From Leeuwenhoekiella sp044542075 (GTDB lineage: Bacteria; Bacteroidota; Bacteroidia; Flavobacteriales; Flavobacteriaceae): 64,000 nt of DNA. Every line of letters begins with the position of its first letter. The stretch's first letter is position 1. The notes under the pieces were generated by a model. The model saw only the letters and a program-made list of their open reading frames with translations. It ran no database searches and was not told the origin of the DNA. This document shows positions 26,539-35,468 of this stretch, one piece after another. Made by a program: the position numbers and the translations under genes. The stretch covers positions 248,001 to 312,000 of the forward strand of contig NZ_JBITTU010000005.1 of assembly GCF_044542075.1 (NCBI RefSeq), read 5' to 3'.

Positions 26539-28032
26539 TTATTTATAAAATGGGTTCTGTATTAAAGCTTTGTTAGTTATCAGCTCATTTTCACTAATAG
26601 GTAAATAATGGCTGTTAGGATCTTGTAGTTTTGTGGTAATACTTTGTTGTTGATTTGCAGGAGCACTTTGTAGTGCTACGCTTAAGAGAATATCTAAATA
26701 TGCATAATTCTCTTTACGCGCATTACGCAGAATATCAAACCAGCGTTTGCCTTCAAAAGCAAATTCACGAGCGCGTTCAGCAAGAATATAAAGTCGTATT
26801 GCATCTTGATTGTCTGCACTAATTTGTTCTTGTGTTTGACGTATGGCATCCCTTTTTTCGCGCAATTCACTTACAATAGCCAGAGCTTCTTCACCACGAT
26901 TTAACTCATTGAGAGCTTCAGCTTTCATTAATAGTGCATCTGCATACCTGTAAACAAACCAGTGAGTGTCTGACTCTTGTAATGATTTTCTAACAACAGT
27001 ATTGAGACCGGTGTATTTGTAAATTTCATTTGTACCCGGTACAAGCGAACCGCGTTCTCCACGTATATCTTTATTTTCAGGATTATTAAAATCTACGCCA
27101 AATATTTGCTCTAGAACGGGTGTAGCTGCTAGATACTGTGGGCGCTGAAAGAATACACTATAAAACGGATTCAGGTTTTGAGTGGTGTATTGAAACTCAA
27201 AAATACTTTCTGAAGAATTGCCTTGCGCATAAACAATGTTAAGCCATTGCGAGTTGGCATCGATTAGCGCAAAGTCGCCAGTGTTTATGATTTTATTAGT
27301 TGCTTTTAAGGCCTCTTCATAATTCTCCATCCATAGGTAAACATCTGCCTGCATCGCATTTATAGCGTATTTGGTAATTCTACCTTTGTTTTGATCGCGA
27401 GCACCATAATCATTAACTCCTAATCGTTCTGCCTCATTGAGATCTAAAAGTACCTGAGCAAAAACCTCGGTCTGTGGTGTTGTAGGTATTTGAAAATTTT
27501 CTTTATCAGACAAGGTTGCTGCTAACTTTACCGGCACATCTTTAAAGGTACGTGCGAGAGTAAAATATAAATAAGCACGTATTGCTAAAACTTCAGATAA
27601 ATAATTGTTGAGTTGCTCCTGTGTTAGGGTAGGGTCTTGAGCTAAAACGCCAGGGGCCAACTCAATAACCGTATTACAATAATTAATAACCCTGTAAAAT
27701 GAAGACCAGTTTGAAGTGTTATTAGAGGGTAAAATATTTGTGGTTAATACATCTCGTTGATCTTCTGATGCCTGAGCACCAGGACTAACCATACCTCCAC
27801 GTAACTCACCATGCATAAATATGTATTCTGCAATAGTCAAATCGCTTTCAGAAGGAGGTGGGTTAAGTAATGAAGAGTAGACACCTATAACACCAGCCTG
27901 TATATCTTCTTTTGTTTTCCAGAATTCATCGCGTACCGTACCATCTTCTGGTTTTAGGTCAAGGTAGTTATCGCAAGACTGTGTTATTACAGCCAGGATA
28001 AGTAATAATGTATATAGTAATTTAGTGCGCAT
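26539..28032 (-). CDS. SusD/RagB family outer-membrane lipoprotein (first pair of the FAS1 operon)
   Basis: This 497-residue protein has Cys20 in I-T-Q-S-C and then the SusD start D-N-Y-L-D-L-K-P-E-D. The helical body has A-I-R-A-Y-L-Y-F-T-L-A-R-T-F-K-D-V-P and Y-A-D-A-L-L-M-K-A-E-A-L-N-E-L. The C-terminal part has L-A-E-R-A-R-E-F-A-F-E-G-K-R-W-F-D-I-L-R, all standard for SusD. It binds glycan on the outer face of the outer membrane and works with the SusC encoded 10 bases upstream. It is followed 9 bases later by a FAS1 lipoprotein. Confidence 0.95.
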   Translation of the reverse strand: MRTKLLYTLLLILAVITQSCDNYLDLKPEDGTVRDEFWKTKEDIQAGVIGVYSSLLNPPPSESDLTIAEYIFMHGELRGGMVSPGAQASEDQRDVLTTNILPSNNTSNWSSFYRVINYCNTVIELAPGVLAQDPTLTQEQLNNYLSEVLAIRAYLYFTLARTFKDVPVKLAATLSDKENFQIPTTPQTEVFAQVLLDLNEAERLGVNDYGARDQNKGRITKYAINAMQADVYLWMENYEEALKATNKIINTGDFALIDANSQWLNIVYAQGNSSESIFEFQYTTQNLNPFYSVFFQRPQYLAATPVLEQIFGVDFNNPENKDIRGERGSLVPGTNEIYKYTGLNTVVRKSLQESDTHWFVYRYADALLMKAEALNELNRGEEALAIVSELREKRDAIRQTQEQISADNQDAIRLYILAERAREFAFEGKRWFDILRNARKENYAYLDILLSVALQSAPANQQQSITTKLQDPNSHYLPISENELITNKALIQNPFYK

Positions 28033-28042
28033 AGCTTAATAT

Positions 28043-31000
28043 TTAAAATCGTGTTTGAATACCTATGGTGAATCTGCGTGTAGGAGGTGTACGTGAGTAA
28101 TCTATAGCTATCTCAAAAGGATCACCACCACGTCTTGAAACCTCAGGATCCTGACCTCGGTAATTTGTAAATGTGAGTAAGTTGTCTGCAGTTAGAAAAA
28201 CACGCAGATCATCAATTTTCATTTTTCTTAAAAGTGGTTTTGCAAAACTGTAGCTAAAGGTTGCAGATCTAAATCTTAAGAAAGAGGCATCTTCTACATA
28301 GCGGTCAGAACCTAACCAATTATAACCACCGCGATAAATAGCTCTGGGAATATTAGTCTCATCTCCCGGGTTACGCCATCTTGATAATACCGCAGTACTC
28401 TGGTTGTCGTAGGAGTACAGGTTTGTGGTGCGCATATCTGTACCATTTATAATGTCATAGTTTAATCTGTAGGTAAAAAACATTAAAAGTTTAAACTGAT
28501 CATTGAAGGTTATTGTAGGTCCAAAACCTCCGGTAAATTTAGGGTTGCTATTTCCTAGATATACGACATCACGACTATCTATATTACCATCTTTATTGAT
28601 GTCTTCATAAATTGCATCTCCCGGTTGAAATACATAATCTGTACTCGGGAAATTAAATCGCATAAATACTTCCTGACCATTAGGACCTATAATTACATTG
28701 TTATTTGCATCTCTTGCTTTTGTTGCTTCTAAATCTGTATAGACTCCTTTAAAACGATACCCGTAGAAAGAACCAAACGGATTATCAATTTGTAAGAAAC
28801 GTTTAAATTCTCCGTTACGATCTATATTACCACTCTCACTAGGAAAGAATTCTGAAATCTCTCGTATAATATTTTGGTTTTGAGAGATGTTGAAATTAAA
28901 ATCTACTTGCCACTTGTCAGACTTGTAAGGGGTGGTATATAAACCTACTTCCCAACCTTGATTGTCTATAGTTCCTACGTTTTGGTCAGACACACTACCG
29001 TAACCAGAGACAGATGAAATTGATAAGTTTTCAAAAAGTAAATTAGTAGTTCGGTTTTGATATACATCTACATCAAGAATTACTTTCTTATTAAATAATT
29101 GAAGATTAAGCCCTAAGTTTTTACCGGTAAGTGTTTCAGAACGTAAATTGTCTAATTGAATATTTTGAGGATATACACCATTCAAGCCTAAATACTCTGT
29201 ATCAAAGTTTCCGTAGATATTAAAATAACGGTAGTCATACCTGGGTGTACCTCCAGATTGACCATAACTAGCACGTAAACTTAAATCGTCTAAGAAATCA
29301 AAACTTTCCATAAAAGGTTCTCCAGAAACTCTCCATCTGGTTGAGATAGAAGGAAACAGCGAATACCGGTTGTCTGCACTAAATTTTGAATTACCATCTC
29401 CTCGTACACCTACGTTAAGAATATAGCGATCAAGCAGGCTGTACTGCGCACTTACTAAAGCTGCAACGCTTCGTGACTGACTGTTATTTGTGTACAGACG
29501 TAATTCAGAATTTTGCGTTCTTGATGGGATTGAAGGATCTGTTAATAAAGAAGAAGCCGTGTTAGCCGTTAGAGCCTGGTGTGACTCATATCTGTAATCA
29601 TTTGTTTGCAGACTAAAAAGCGCCTGTAGACTTTGTTTTTCGCCTAAATCTGGGGTATAGATTAGGTTTGTTTTAGTCGTTACGGTAGAAGCATCTACAT
29701 CTGCATCTGAAGCCTGGTTTACAACCGTTTCTGTGATAGGGCGTCCGGTAGCATTTTGAGGTAAAAAAGCTTTTGCCTTTGTGCTGTTAAAGTCAAACTG
29801 AAGGTCAAATGTAGATACTAAACGTTTAGGGATTAAATCTACTTGCAAGTTAAAATGCGGTACAATACGATCACCCGTTTGTTTATTACTGGCATATTCT
29901 GCCAATGCCACCGGGTTGTAAGTATTTGGGTAAGCACCTTGTATATTTATTGCCGGCGAAAAGTAATTAGGTGTAAGATCGCCCACATCATCGTACTCAT
30001 AAATACTCATATTGGGCATTTTAGTGTATGCAACACTTCTTAATCTGTCACGATCTGATGTACCAAATGTATTTACGTAATTACGATCTGTATCTGTATG
30101 TGTGTACGAGATATCTGTTCTAAAACGTATGCGGTCAGAAACGATATAATCTAAATTTAATCTACCGTTTATACGTTCAAAGCCGGTTCCCTTAGTAACC
30201 CCTTTAGAATTGTAATATCCTACAGATGTATAATACCGTGCTTTCTCACCACCACCCTGAAGCGATAAAGTGTGTTCGCCGGTTAAACCAGTTTGAGAAA
30301 TTGCATCTACCCAGTCTGTATTATTACCATAGTTTTTAAAGAAATAAACTTCCTGTGGGTCATACTGAAATTCTTTAACGGTAAGTGTATTTAAAGGAAT
30401 ACCATCCCGGTTCATAAACTCTTCTGGTATCAATTGTGAATATTGATCACCATTAAGCATAGGTATTGTATTGGGTAATTGAGAATAGGTTCCTGTAAAG
30501 TTGTACCCTATTTTAGGAGATCCTACAGAACCCCTTTTTGTGTTAATTACTAAAACACCACCTGATGCCCGTGATCCCCACATTGCCGTTGCAGCAGCAT
30601 CTTTTAAAATGGTAATGCTCTCGATATCTGAAGGCGCGATGTTTAAAAGTGCCGCATAACCCTGTTGATCTGCTGTACCAAAATTAAAATCCTGTGGAAT
30701 AGAGGTTTCATATGGCATCCCGTCTACAACAATTAACGGATCTGATGATCCTGAAATTGATGAGGTACCTCGTATTCTTATTTGCATACCCGCACCAGGA
30801 TCACCAGAGTTTGCGACAATATCAACTCCGGGAACACGACCCTGTAAAGCTTCATCAATAGATGCTGCCTGTGTGTTTTCTACTTCACTGGCGTTAACTG
30901 TTACGTTACTGGTCGTTTGGTTGCGTTCTGCAATATTTAGCAAACCACTTTCAACTTTTTTATCTACTGTAATCATGACAGTTTCTAGTTCATCAACAGA

Positions 31001-31327
31001 TGCAGTAAGTTTTATGGCGTAACTGCTTTTTCCGGTAAGCTGTATCGTTTGCGAAGAATATCCCAGAGTTGAAATCACTAATTTATTTGAAGGGCTTTTA
31101 ACTCGCATTGCAAAGTTTCCGTCAAAATCTGAAATAACACCCGTTACGGTACGATTATCTGCATCTTGTTCTGCAATTGTTGCACCGGGAATTGGCTGGC
31201 CATTACTAGTATCGGTTATCGTCCCACGTACTACTAAATCACTGTTTTGAGCATTCAAAGCAGCGCTTGAAAACACCAGCAATAGGAGTGTGAAACAATA
31301 TAAAAAATAGGTAGTTTTTTGTCTCAT
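28043..31327 (-). CDS. SusC/RagA family TonB-dependent transporter (first pair of the FAS1 operon)
   Basis: This 1094-residue importer starts with a signal peptide (M-R-Q-K-T-T-Y-F-L, cleaved near L-N-A-Q). The start at 31327 was chosen because the upstream FAS1 gene stops at 31329 and an earlier ATG at 31357 overlaps it. A regulatory-like domain with R-G-T-I-T-D-T-S-N-G-Q-P-I-P-G-A-T-I is followed by a plug with L-Q-G-R-V-P-G-V-D-I, I-R-I-R-G-T-S-S-I and L-I-V-V-D-G-M-P. The barrel ends in I-G-I-Q-T-R-F. It imports oligosaccharides with its SusD partner 10 bases downstream. Confidence 0.95.
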   Translation of the reverse strand: MRQKTTYFLYCFTLLLLVFSSAALNAQNSDLVVRGTITDTSNGQPIPGATIAEQDADNRTVTGVISDFDGNFAMRVKSPSNKLVISTLGYSSQTIQLTGKSSYAIKLTASVDELETVMITVDKKVESGLLNIAERNQTTSNVTVNASEVENTQAASIDEALQGRVPGVDIVANSGDPGAGMQIRIRGTSSISGSSDPLIVVDGMPYETSIPQDFNFGTADQQGYAALLNIAPSDIESITILKDAAATAMWGSRASGGVLVINTKRGSVGSPKIGYNFTGTYSQLPNTIPMLNGDQYSQLIPEEFMNRDGIPLNTLTVKEFQYDPQEVYFFKNYGNNTDWVDAISQTGLTGEHTLSLQGGGEKARYYTSVGYYNSKGVTKGTGFERINGRLNLDYIVSDRIRFRTDISYTHTDTDRNYVNTFGTSDRDRLRSVAYTKMPNMSIYEYDDVGDLTPNYFSPAINIQGAYPNTYNPVALAEYASNKQTGDRIVPHFNLQVDLIPKRLVSTFDLQFDFNSTKAKAFLPQNATGRPITETVVNQASDADVDASTVTTKTNLIYTPDLGEKQSLQALFSLQTNDYRYESHQALTANTASSLLTDPSIPSRTQNSELRLYTNNSQSRSVAALVSAQYSLLDRYILNVGVRGDGNSKFSADNRYSLFPSISTRWRVSGEPFMESFDFLDDLSLRASYGQSGGTPRYDYRYFNIYGNFDTEYLGLNGVYPQNIQLDNLRSETLTGKNLGLNLQLFNKKVILDVDVYQNRTTNLLFENLSISSVSGYGSVSDQNVGTIDNQGWEVGLYTTPYKSDKWQVDFNFNISQNQNIIREISEFFPSESGNIDRNGEFKRFLQIDNPFGSFYGYRFKGVYTDLEATKARDANNNVIIGPNGQEVFMRFNFPSTDYVFQPGDAIYEDINKDGNIDSRDVVYLGNSNPKFTGGFGPTITFNDQFKLLMFFTYRLNYDIINGTDMRTTNLYSYDNQSTAVLSRWRNPGDETNIPRAIYRGGYNWLGSDRYVEDASFLRFRSATFSYSFAKPLLRKMKIDDLRVFLTADNLLTFTNYRGQDPEVSRRGGDPFEIAIDYSRTPPTRRFTIGIQTRF

Positions 31328-31328
31328 C

Positions 31329-33560
31329 TTATTCTGTATATAAAAGATAGTTGTCAACTAGGTGAATTAATGATCGGTCTGCCAGATTGTTACTCAAAGC
31401 GGGTATGTAATTTGCAACGCGATTTGCAGCATCTGTAAAGAATAAGTCATCTTGAGCGCTGCTAATATTTATATAGGTTTTTTCGCCCAGTTCATCTTTT
31501 AGTAAGGTTTCAGTAAGACCGTTTATAAGCCCGTCATCAGACGCCGTGCGTGTCGCTAAAATGTGATATCTAATAAAGTCTGCAACTATATCTTTTTCAC
31601 CTTGAGCGCTGGGATTATAATTAGGAATTCCTGTTGTGGGGTCTCCTGGAAGTACACCATCTCTCACGGCCTGTGTTATAGCTGCGTTGTTAGGTATCAC
31701 AAAGGTGTAAGACGTACCTAACTCTATACCATCTATAACTCCCGCATTGCTATCATAAAGTGTAGCATTTTCTAAAAAACTATAGAAATTAGCATACTCA
31801 GAACCGGGTTCTTCTGCGAGTCTTTTTAAATCAAGGCCCTGTGGTTCTTCACTGAACTCTAGAAGTTTATCTATATAATAGGTACGACCGTTACGTTGAT
31901 CTTCAAAACCTAATATATTAACTCGGTTTTCTAAAACTTCATTTCCTGCAGCATAAACCTGCCCGTTTTCCCATTTAATATATTCACCCGGAAGGTCAAA
32001 GTCGCCAGAACGTATTATTCCTGATCCAGATAGATCGTTTAATTCGTCATTAGGAGTAGGTATTATTCCGTTAAACAATACGCGTAATAAACGTGATCTA
32101 GCAATGTTTGCCGGTAAGACATTACCACCGGGAGACGTGTAAGTATATGAAGATGTAGGAATATCATAACCATAGCCAAGCTCTGCTAGTACCGTATCAG
32201 AAGGTAAAAACAAGGTATACCTACCAGAAAGATTACTTATAATCTCACGATAACTAGAACCATCATTAAATAATCTGGTTGCCAGCGTAAACTTAGGATC
32301 TAAATACGCAGAAGTATATACACTGTAAAATAAGTTTGATTCTTGAACTTTGTTTGTTCCGTAGAAAAAACCATTACTTAAAACCTGAGCTTCAATAACA
32401 TTAGAATTAAAATCTATTCTTAAATCTTCTCCAAGTTCATTATTATACCCTGAAGCTAATGAAGGCCAAACAGCGCTTTGAACCATATGTGCATTAAAAA
32501 AGTCTTCAAAAACGTATTTAGGTAATTTATTTAGAGCTGAATAATTTTTAAGTAATATATCATCAACAAACTCTTGAAGAATTGTGTTTTCAGGAACAAT
32601 TAGGGTGTACGCTTCACTTTGACCATCATTGTCAGATTCTTTAATATAGTTCTCATTATTAGGGGAAAACGATAGAGCTGCATCATAAACCTTAACAAAT
32701 ACATTGTCAGATTTACGGGTAAAGTTTTGATAGGTGGTAGTAGCATCCTGATCAAAAATGTAATTTACCAGATTGTCTTCGAGCATACTTCTAAAAAGAC
32801 TGTAATTACTACTTTCTTCAAGTTTCTGATCAAGGTTGATTAATGGTAAAGAGACTTCACTTACTTCGTGAATAATTCCATTTTCTGCTACAATATCTGT
32901 TTCCACAGCTTCTGCTTTAAGCACATTAAAACCGGTATAAGTTGCGTTAGGGAAGAAGTAGTTATAATCACTTGCCCCTAGGCCTGCATTTGTCATATAC
33001 TCATCTAAGAAATAGGTGAGGTATTTATTGTTATTGTCGCCGGGAATGTAATAATCTCCACCTAGTGAATTATTTCGGTTAGAACCTACAACTACCATAG
33101 ACTGGCCATTAATAGTTTTAGTTTGGAAACCGTCGTAATACGCTGTTCTTCTTCTAAATGACGTACTTTCTTCCCAGCCGCCACTCGATTGATAATCACT
33201 TAAGCGTTCTGTTCTAAACGCATTATATATAAGTGCGTAACGTACAATCTTTGCTGCAGTAACCGAATCTATTTGAGAAACATTAGAAATATTGTTTTCA
33301 GAAAAGTATTTAGTAAATGCAGCATCATTAGGAGCCATCATCGTCCAGTAACCAGACTTACTTAAAATATCTTTGTATCCTGCTTTATCAATAAGTGTCG
33401 TGAAATTTGAAAAATTACCCCGTGCTTCGAGTTGTTGAAAAATGGGATCTTCTAAATCATCTGGACGGGCGTAATATTCATCTACTTCTTCCCGGCTACA
33501 ACTGCTCAAAGCAACAAGCACAGAAAAGAGTACTAAATAGTGATGTAATTTTTTATTCAT
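31329..33560 (-). CDS. Four-domain fasciclin (FAS1) lipoprotein, first gene of the minus-strand operon
   Basis: This 743-residue lipoprotein has Cys21 in V-A-L-S-S-C. It consists of four FAS1-like domains: about 40-237 (Y-W-T-M-M-A-P-N-D-A-A-F and N-G-I-I-H-E-V), 238-408 (A-Y-T-L-I-V-P-E-N-T), 410-571 (Y-T-L-F-L-P-S-D-T-V-L-A-E-L) and 578-741 (Y-T-F-V-I-P-N-N-A-A-I and S-L-I-H-L-V-D-N-Y-L-L). The second and third domains are diverged. FAS1 domains elsewhere mediate cell-cell or cell-matrix adhesion, and some bind glycans. As the promoter-proximal gene it may be the most abundant product of the operon. No catalytic motif is seen. Confidence 0.85.
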   Translation of the reverse strand: MNKKLHHYLVLFSVLVALSSCSREEVDEYYARPDDLEDPIFQQLEARGNFSNFTTLIDKAGYKDILSKSGYWTMMAPNDAAFTKYFSENNISNVSQIDSVTAAKIVRYALIYNAFRTERLSDYQSSGGWEESTSFRRRTAYYDGFQTKTINGQSMVVVGSNRNNSLGGDYYIPGDNNNKYLTYFLDEYMTNAGLGASDYNYFFPNATYTGFNVLKAEAVETDIVAENGIIHEVSEVSLPLINLDQKLEESSNYSLFRSMLEDNLVNYIFDQDATTTYQNFTRKSDNVFVKVYDAALSFSPNNENYIKESDNDGQSEAYTLIVPENTILQEFVDDILLKNYSALNKLPKYVFEDFFNAHMVQSAVWPSLASGYNNELGEDLRIDFNSNVIEAQVLSNGFFYGTNKVQESNLFYSVYTSAYLDPKFTLATRLFNDGSSYREIISNLSGRYTLFLPSDTVLAELGYGYDIPTSSYTYTSPGGNVLPANIARSRLLRVLFNGIIPTPNDELNDLSGSGIIRSGDFDLPGEYIKWENGQVYAAGNEVLENRVNILGFEDQRNGRTYYIDKLLEFSEEPQGLDLKRLAEEPGSEYANFYSFLENATLYDSNAGVIDGIELGTSYTFVIPNNAAITQAVRDGVLPGDPTTGIPNYNPSAQGEKDIVADFIRYHILATRTASDDGLINGLTETLLKDELGEKTYINISSAQDDLFFTDAANRVANYIPALSNNLADRSLIHLVDNYLLYTE

Positions 33561-33613
33561 TCTTAAAAACTGTTAAATACAAAATGAAATTTTAACGTTC
33601 GAAATAATTGCGA

Positions 33614-33634
33614 AATCGTTTGCAATCAAATGTA
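33614..33634 (-). promoter_or_regulatory. Promoter -7 element and LacI-type operator candidate for the FAS1-SusCD operon
   Basis: On the minus strand TACATTTG (33634-33627) matches the Bacteroidota -7 element TAnnTTTG exactly. The operator-like octamer AAACGATT (33621-33614; AATCGTTT on the plus strand) begins 13 bases after its first base, near the likely transcript start. A TTTG at -33 is missing. The leader to the ATG at 33560 would be about 55-60 bases. Confidence 0.5.
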
Positions 33635-34112
33635 GGGGGCTGTTAGTTGCTTGGCGTCCTGTACTTTCCTGTTATCTTAGAGGTTAAACGTTTTACTCGG
33701 TATATTTTAACAAAAAAGAATCTTAATTAGTGTAGTTGATCTTAATAATATGACTTTGAAAGAGATTGTTGGAAATATTAATATCCTCTTTTAATTGAAT
33801 TTCAGTGATTTTTAGGTATCAAAAGCCGAAAACTTAGTTCATTAAGGCATTCTAAGAATCGAATGTTAACAATAACCAAAGAAATCTATTCTAAACTTGA
33901 TTGATTAAATGTCGTTTTGAACTGAAGTTGAAAATTACAGTTTCATATACTTAGAGCTTATTCAAATATTGTTTGAATTACAGAGTACTAGCATTTCAAT
34001 AATTTTATTATTTTGATTTTAGCTAGGAGTAACAACTATTTTATAGTTTATCTGAGAAAATGGAAATCATTTTAGATTTTTTAAAATAGTTTATAGAATT
34101 AACGCGCATTTT
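33635..34112. other. Long A/T-rich gap between divergent PUL operons, no gene
   Basis: This stretch of about 480 bases between the two divergent promoters holds no supported reading frame or RNA gene. One 7-5-7 inverted repeat, ATTCAAA-TATTG-TTTGAAT (33960-33978), stands out and may be a regulator site. The rest looks like plain A/T-rich intergenic DNA, unusually long for this window. Confidence 0.5.
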
Positions 34113-34185
34113 TTTGTTTATTTTATAATCTATGTTATGTTTGTGTAATCGATTGTATAATGGTGTTTTATCATTTCAATCGTTT
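34113..34185 (+). promoter_or_regulatory. Promoter with overlapping LacI-type operators for the GH105-hexuronate operon
   Basis: TTTG (34113-34116), 19 bases, TATGTTTG (34136-34143) is a full match to the Bacteroidota promoter TTTG-N19-TAnnTTTG. AATCGATT (34147-34154), flanked as TAATCGATTGTA, starts 11 bases after the first base of the -7 element, over the expected transcript start. A second half-matching site AATCGTTT is at 34178-34185. This placement suggests repression by the LacI protein encoded at 47309-48355. Confidence 0.7.
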
Positions 34186-34221
34186 TAGTGGGTTCTATAA
34201 ATCTATTTTATTTTAGAAAAT

Positions 34222-35445
34222 ATGAAAATTCAGTTTATTAATTTTTTTGTGTTTGTACTGCTGCTGTCAGGCTTTACCTCGTGTAAGGATAATTCATCAA
34301 AACAAAAGGAAATAACGCAGGTAGAAGTTCAGGATACGTTAGCTCAGCAGTTATGGTCTGTGCAAATGGCAGAGTCTATTATGATGCGTAACCCAGAGGC
34401 TTATCAAATAGATGGCAGGGATGATGCTAAATGGGATTATGTACACGGTTTAGTCTTAAAAGGTTTTATAGATCTATATGAAGTATCAGGTAACGAGAAG
34501 TATTATGATTACGCAGAGCAGTATACAGACACTCTTATTAATAACGATGGTGCTATTGCAACTTATAAGTTAGAAGATTATAATATAGATATGATAAATG
34601 CTGGGAAGTTGTTGTTTCCTATCTATACAAAGTCTCAAAATGATAAATATTTAAAAGCGATGCAGCTTTTAATGAAACAATTGGCAGATCATCCTAAAAC
34701 TTCTCAAGGTGGTTTCTGGCATAAAAAACGCTATCCTTCTCAAATGTGGTTAGATGGTCTTTATATGGGAGCACCTTTCTATGCAGAATATACGGCAACA
34801 TTTGATGAGGGTAAGAGTCTTGATGACGTTGCACTACAATTTGAATTAATTCAAAAAAATGCATTAGATGCAGAAACCGGTTTACTGTATCACGGTTGGG
34901 ATGAAAGTAAAGAGCAGAAGTGGGCTAATCCTGAAACCGGCGTTTCACCTCATTTTTGGTCTAGATCATTAGGCTGGTATGCAATGGCTTTAGTAGATGT
35001 GCTTGATTACTTTCCTGAAGAGCATCCTAAGCGTAAAGAACTCATTTCCTATTTAAATAATCTTGCCGAGGCAATAGTTGCCTTTCAGGATGAGAGTGGT
35101 TTATGGTATCAGGTAACTAATTTAGGTGATAAAGAAGGTAATTATCTTGAGGCTTCCGGTAGTGCAATGTTTGCATATTCATTTGCCAAAGGAGCTAATA
35201 AAGGATATTTAGATGCTAAATTTAAGGATGCTGCAAGCAAAGCATTTGATGGGTTAACAAACCAACTTATCGTGAGAGATAAAGATGGTACGATTACCCT
35301 AACTCAGGTTTGTGCAGTAGCCGGTCTTGGAGGTGATCCCTACCGGGACGGTTCTTTTGAGTATTACGTAAACGAGAGTAAGCAGGATAATGATCCTAAG
35401 GGTACAGGACCTTTCATAATGGCAGCATTACAATTAGAGCGTTAA
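34222..35445 (+). CDS. GH105 unsaturated rhamnogalacturonyl/glucuronyl hydrolase, lipoprotein
   Basis: This 407-residue enzyme has an S-G-F-T-S-C lipobox (Cys21). It belongs to the (alpha/alpha)6-barrel GH105 family, shown by W-D-Y-V-H-G-L-V-L-K-G, G-G-F-W-H-K-K-R-Y-P-S-Q-M-W-L-D-G-L-Y-M-G-A-P and H-F-W-S-R-S-L-G-W-Y-A-M-A-L-V-D-V. G-S-A-M-F-A-Y-S and D-G-T-I-T-L-T-Q-V-C-A-V-A-G-L-G-G follow. The family removes the unsaturated uronic acid left at oligosaccharide ends by pectin or rhamnogalacturonan lyases, using a hydration mechanism with Asp residues such as the D of W-L-D-G. It heads the hexuronate operon, so its released sugar would feed KduI and KduD. Confidence 0.93.
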   Translation: MKIQFINFFVFVLLLSGFTSCKDNSSKQKEITQVEVQDTLAQQLWSVQMAESIMMRNPEAYQIDGRDDAKWDYVHGLVLKGFIDLYEVSGNEKYYDYAEQYTDTLINNDGAIATYKLEDYNIDMINAGKLLFPIYTKSQNDKYLKAMQLLMKQLADHPKTSQGGFWHKKRYPSQMWLDGLYMGAPFYAEYTATFDEGKSLDDVALQFELIQKNALDAETGLLYHGWDESKEQKWANPETGVSPHFWSRSLGWYAMALVDVLDYFPEEHPKRKELISYLNNLAEAIVAFQDESGLWYQVTNLGDKEGNYLEASGSAMFAYSFAKGANKGYLDAKFKDAASKAFDGLTNQLIVRDKDGTITLTQVCAVAGLGGDPYRDGSFEYYVNESKQDNDPKGTGPFIMAALQLER

Positions 35446-35468
35446 TAATTATTCAAATAAATAAGAAT

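Noticed and set aside
31328..31357. Earlier start of SusC overlapping the FAS1 gene
   Set aside because: The signal peptide begins at 31327, two bases past the FAS1 stop. The ten extra residues add nothing typical.
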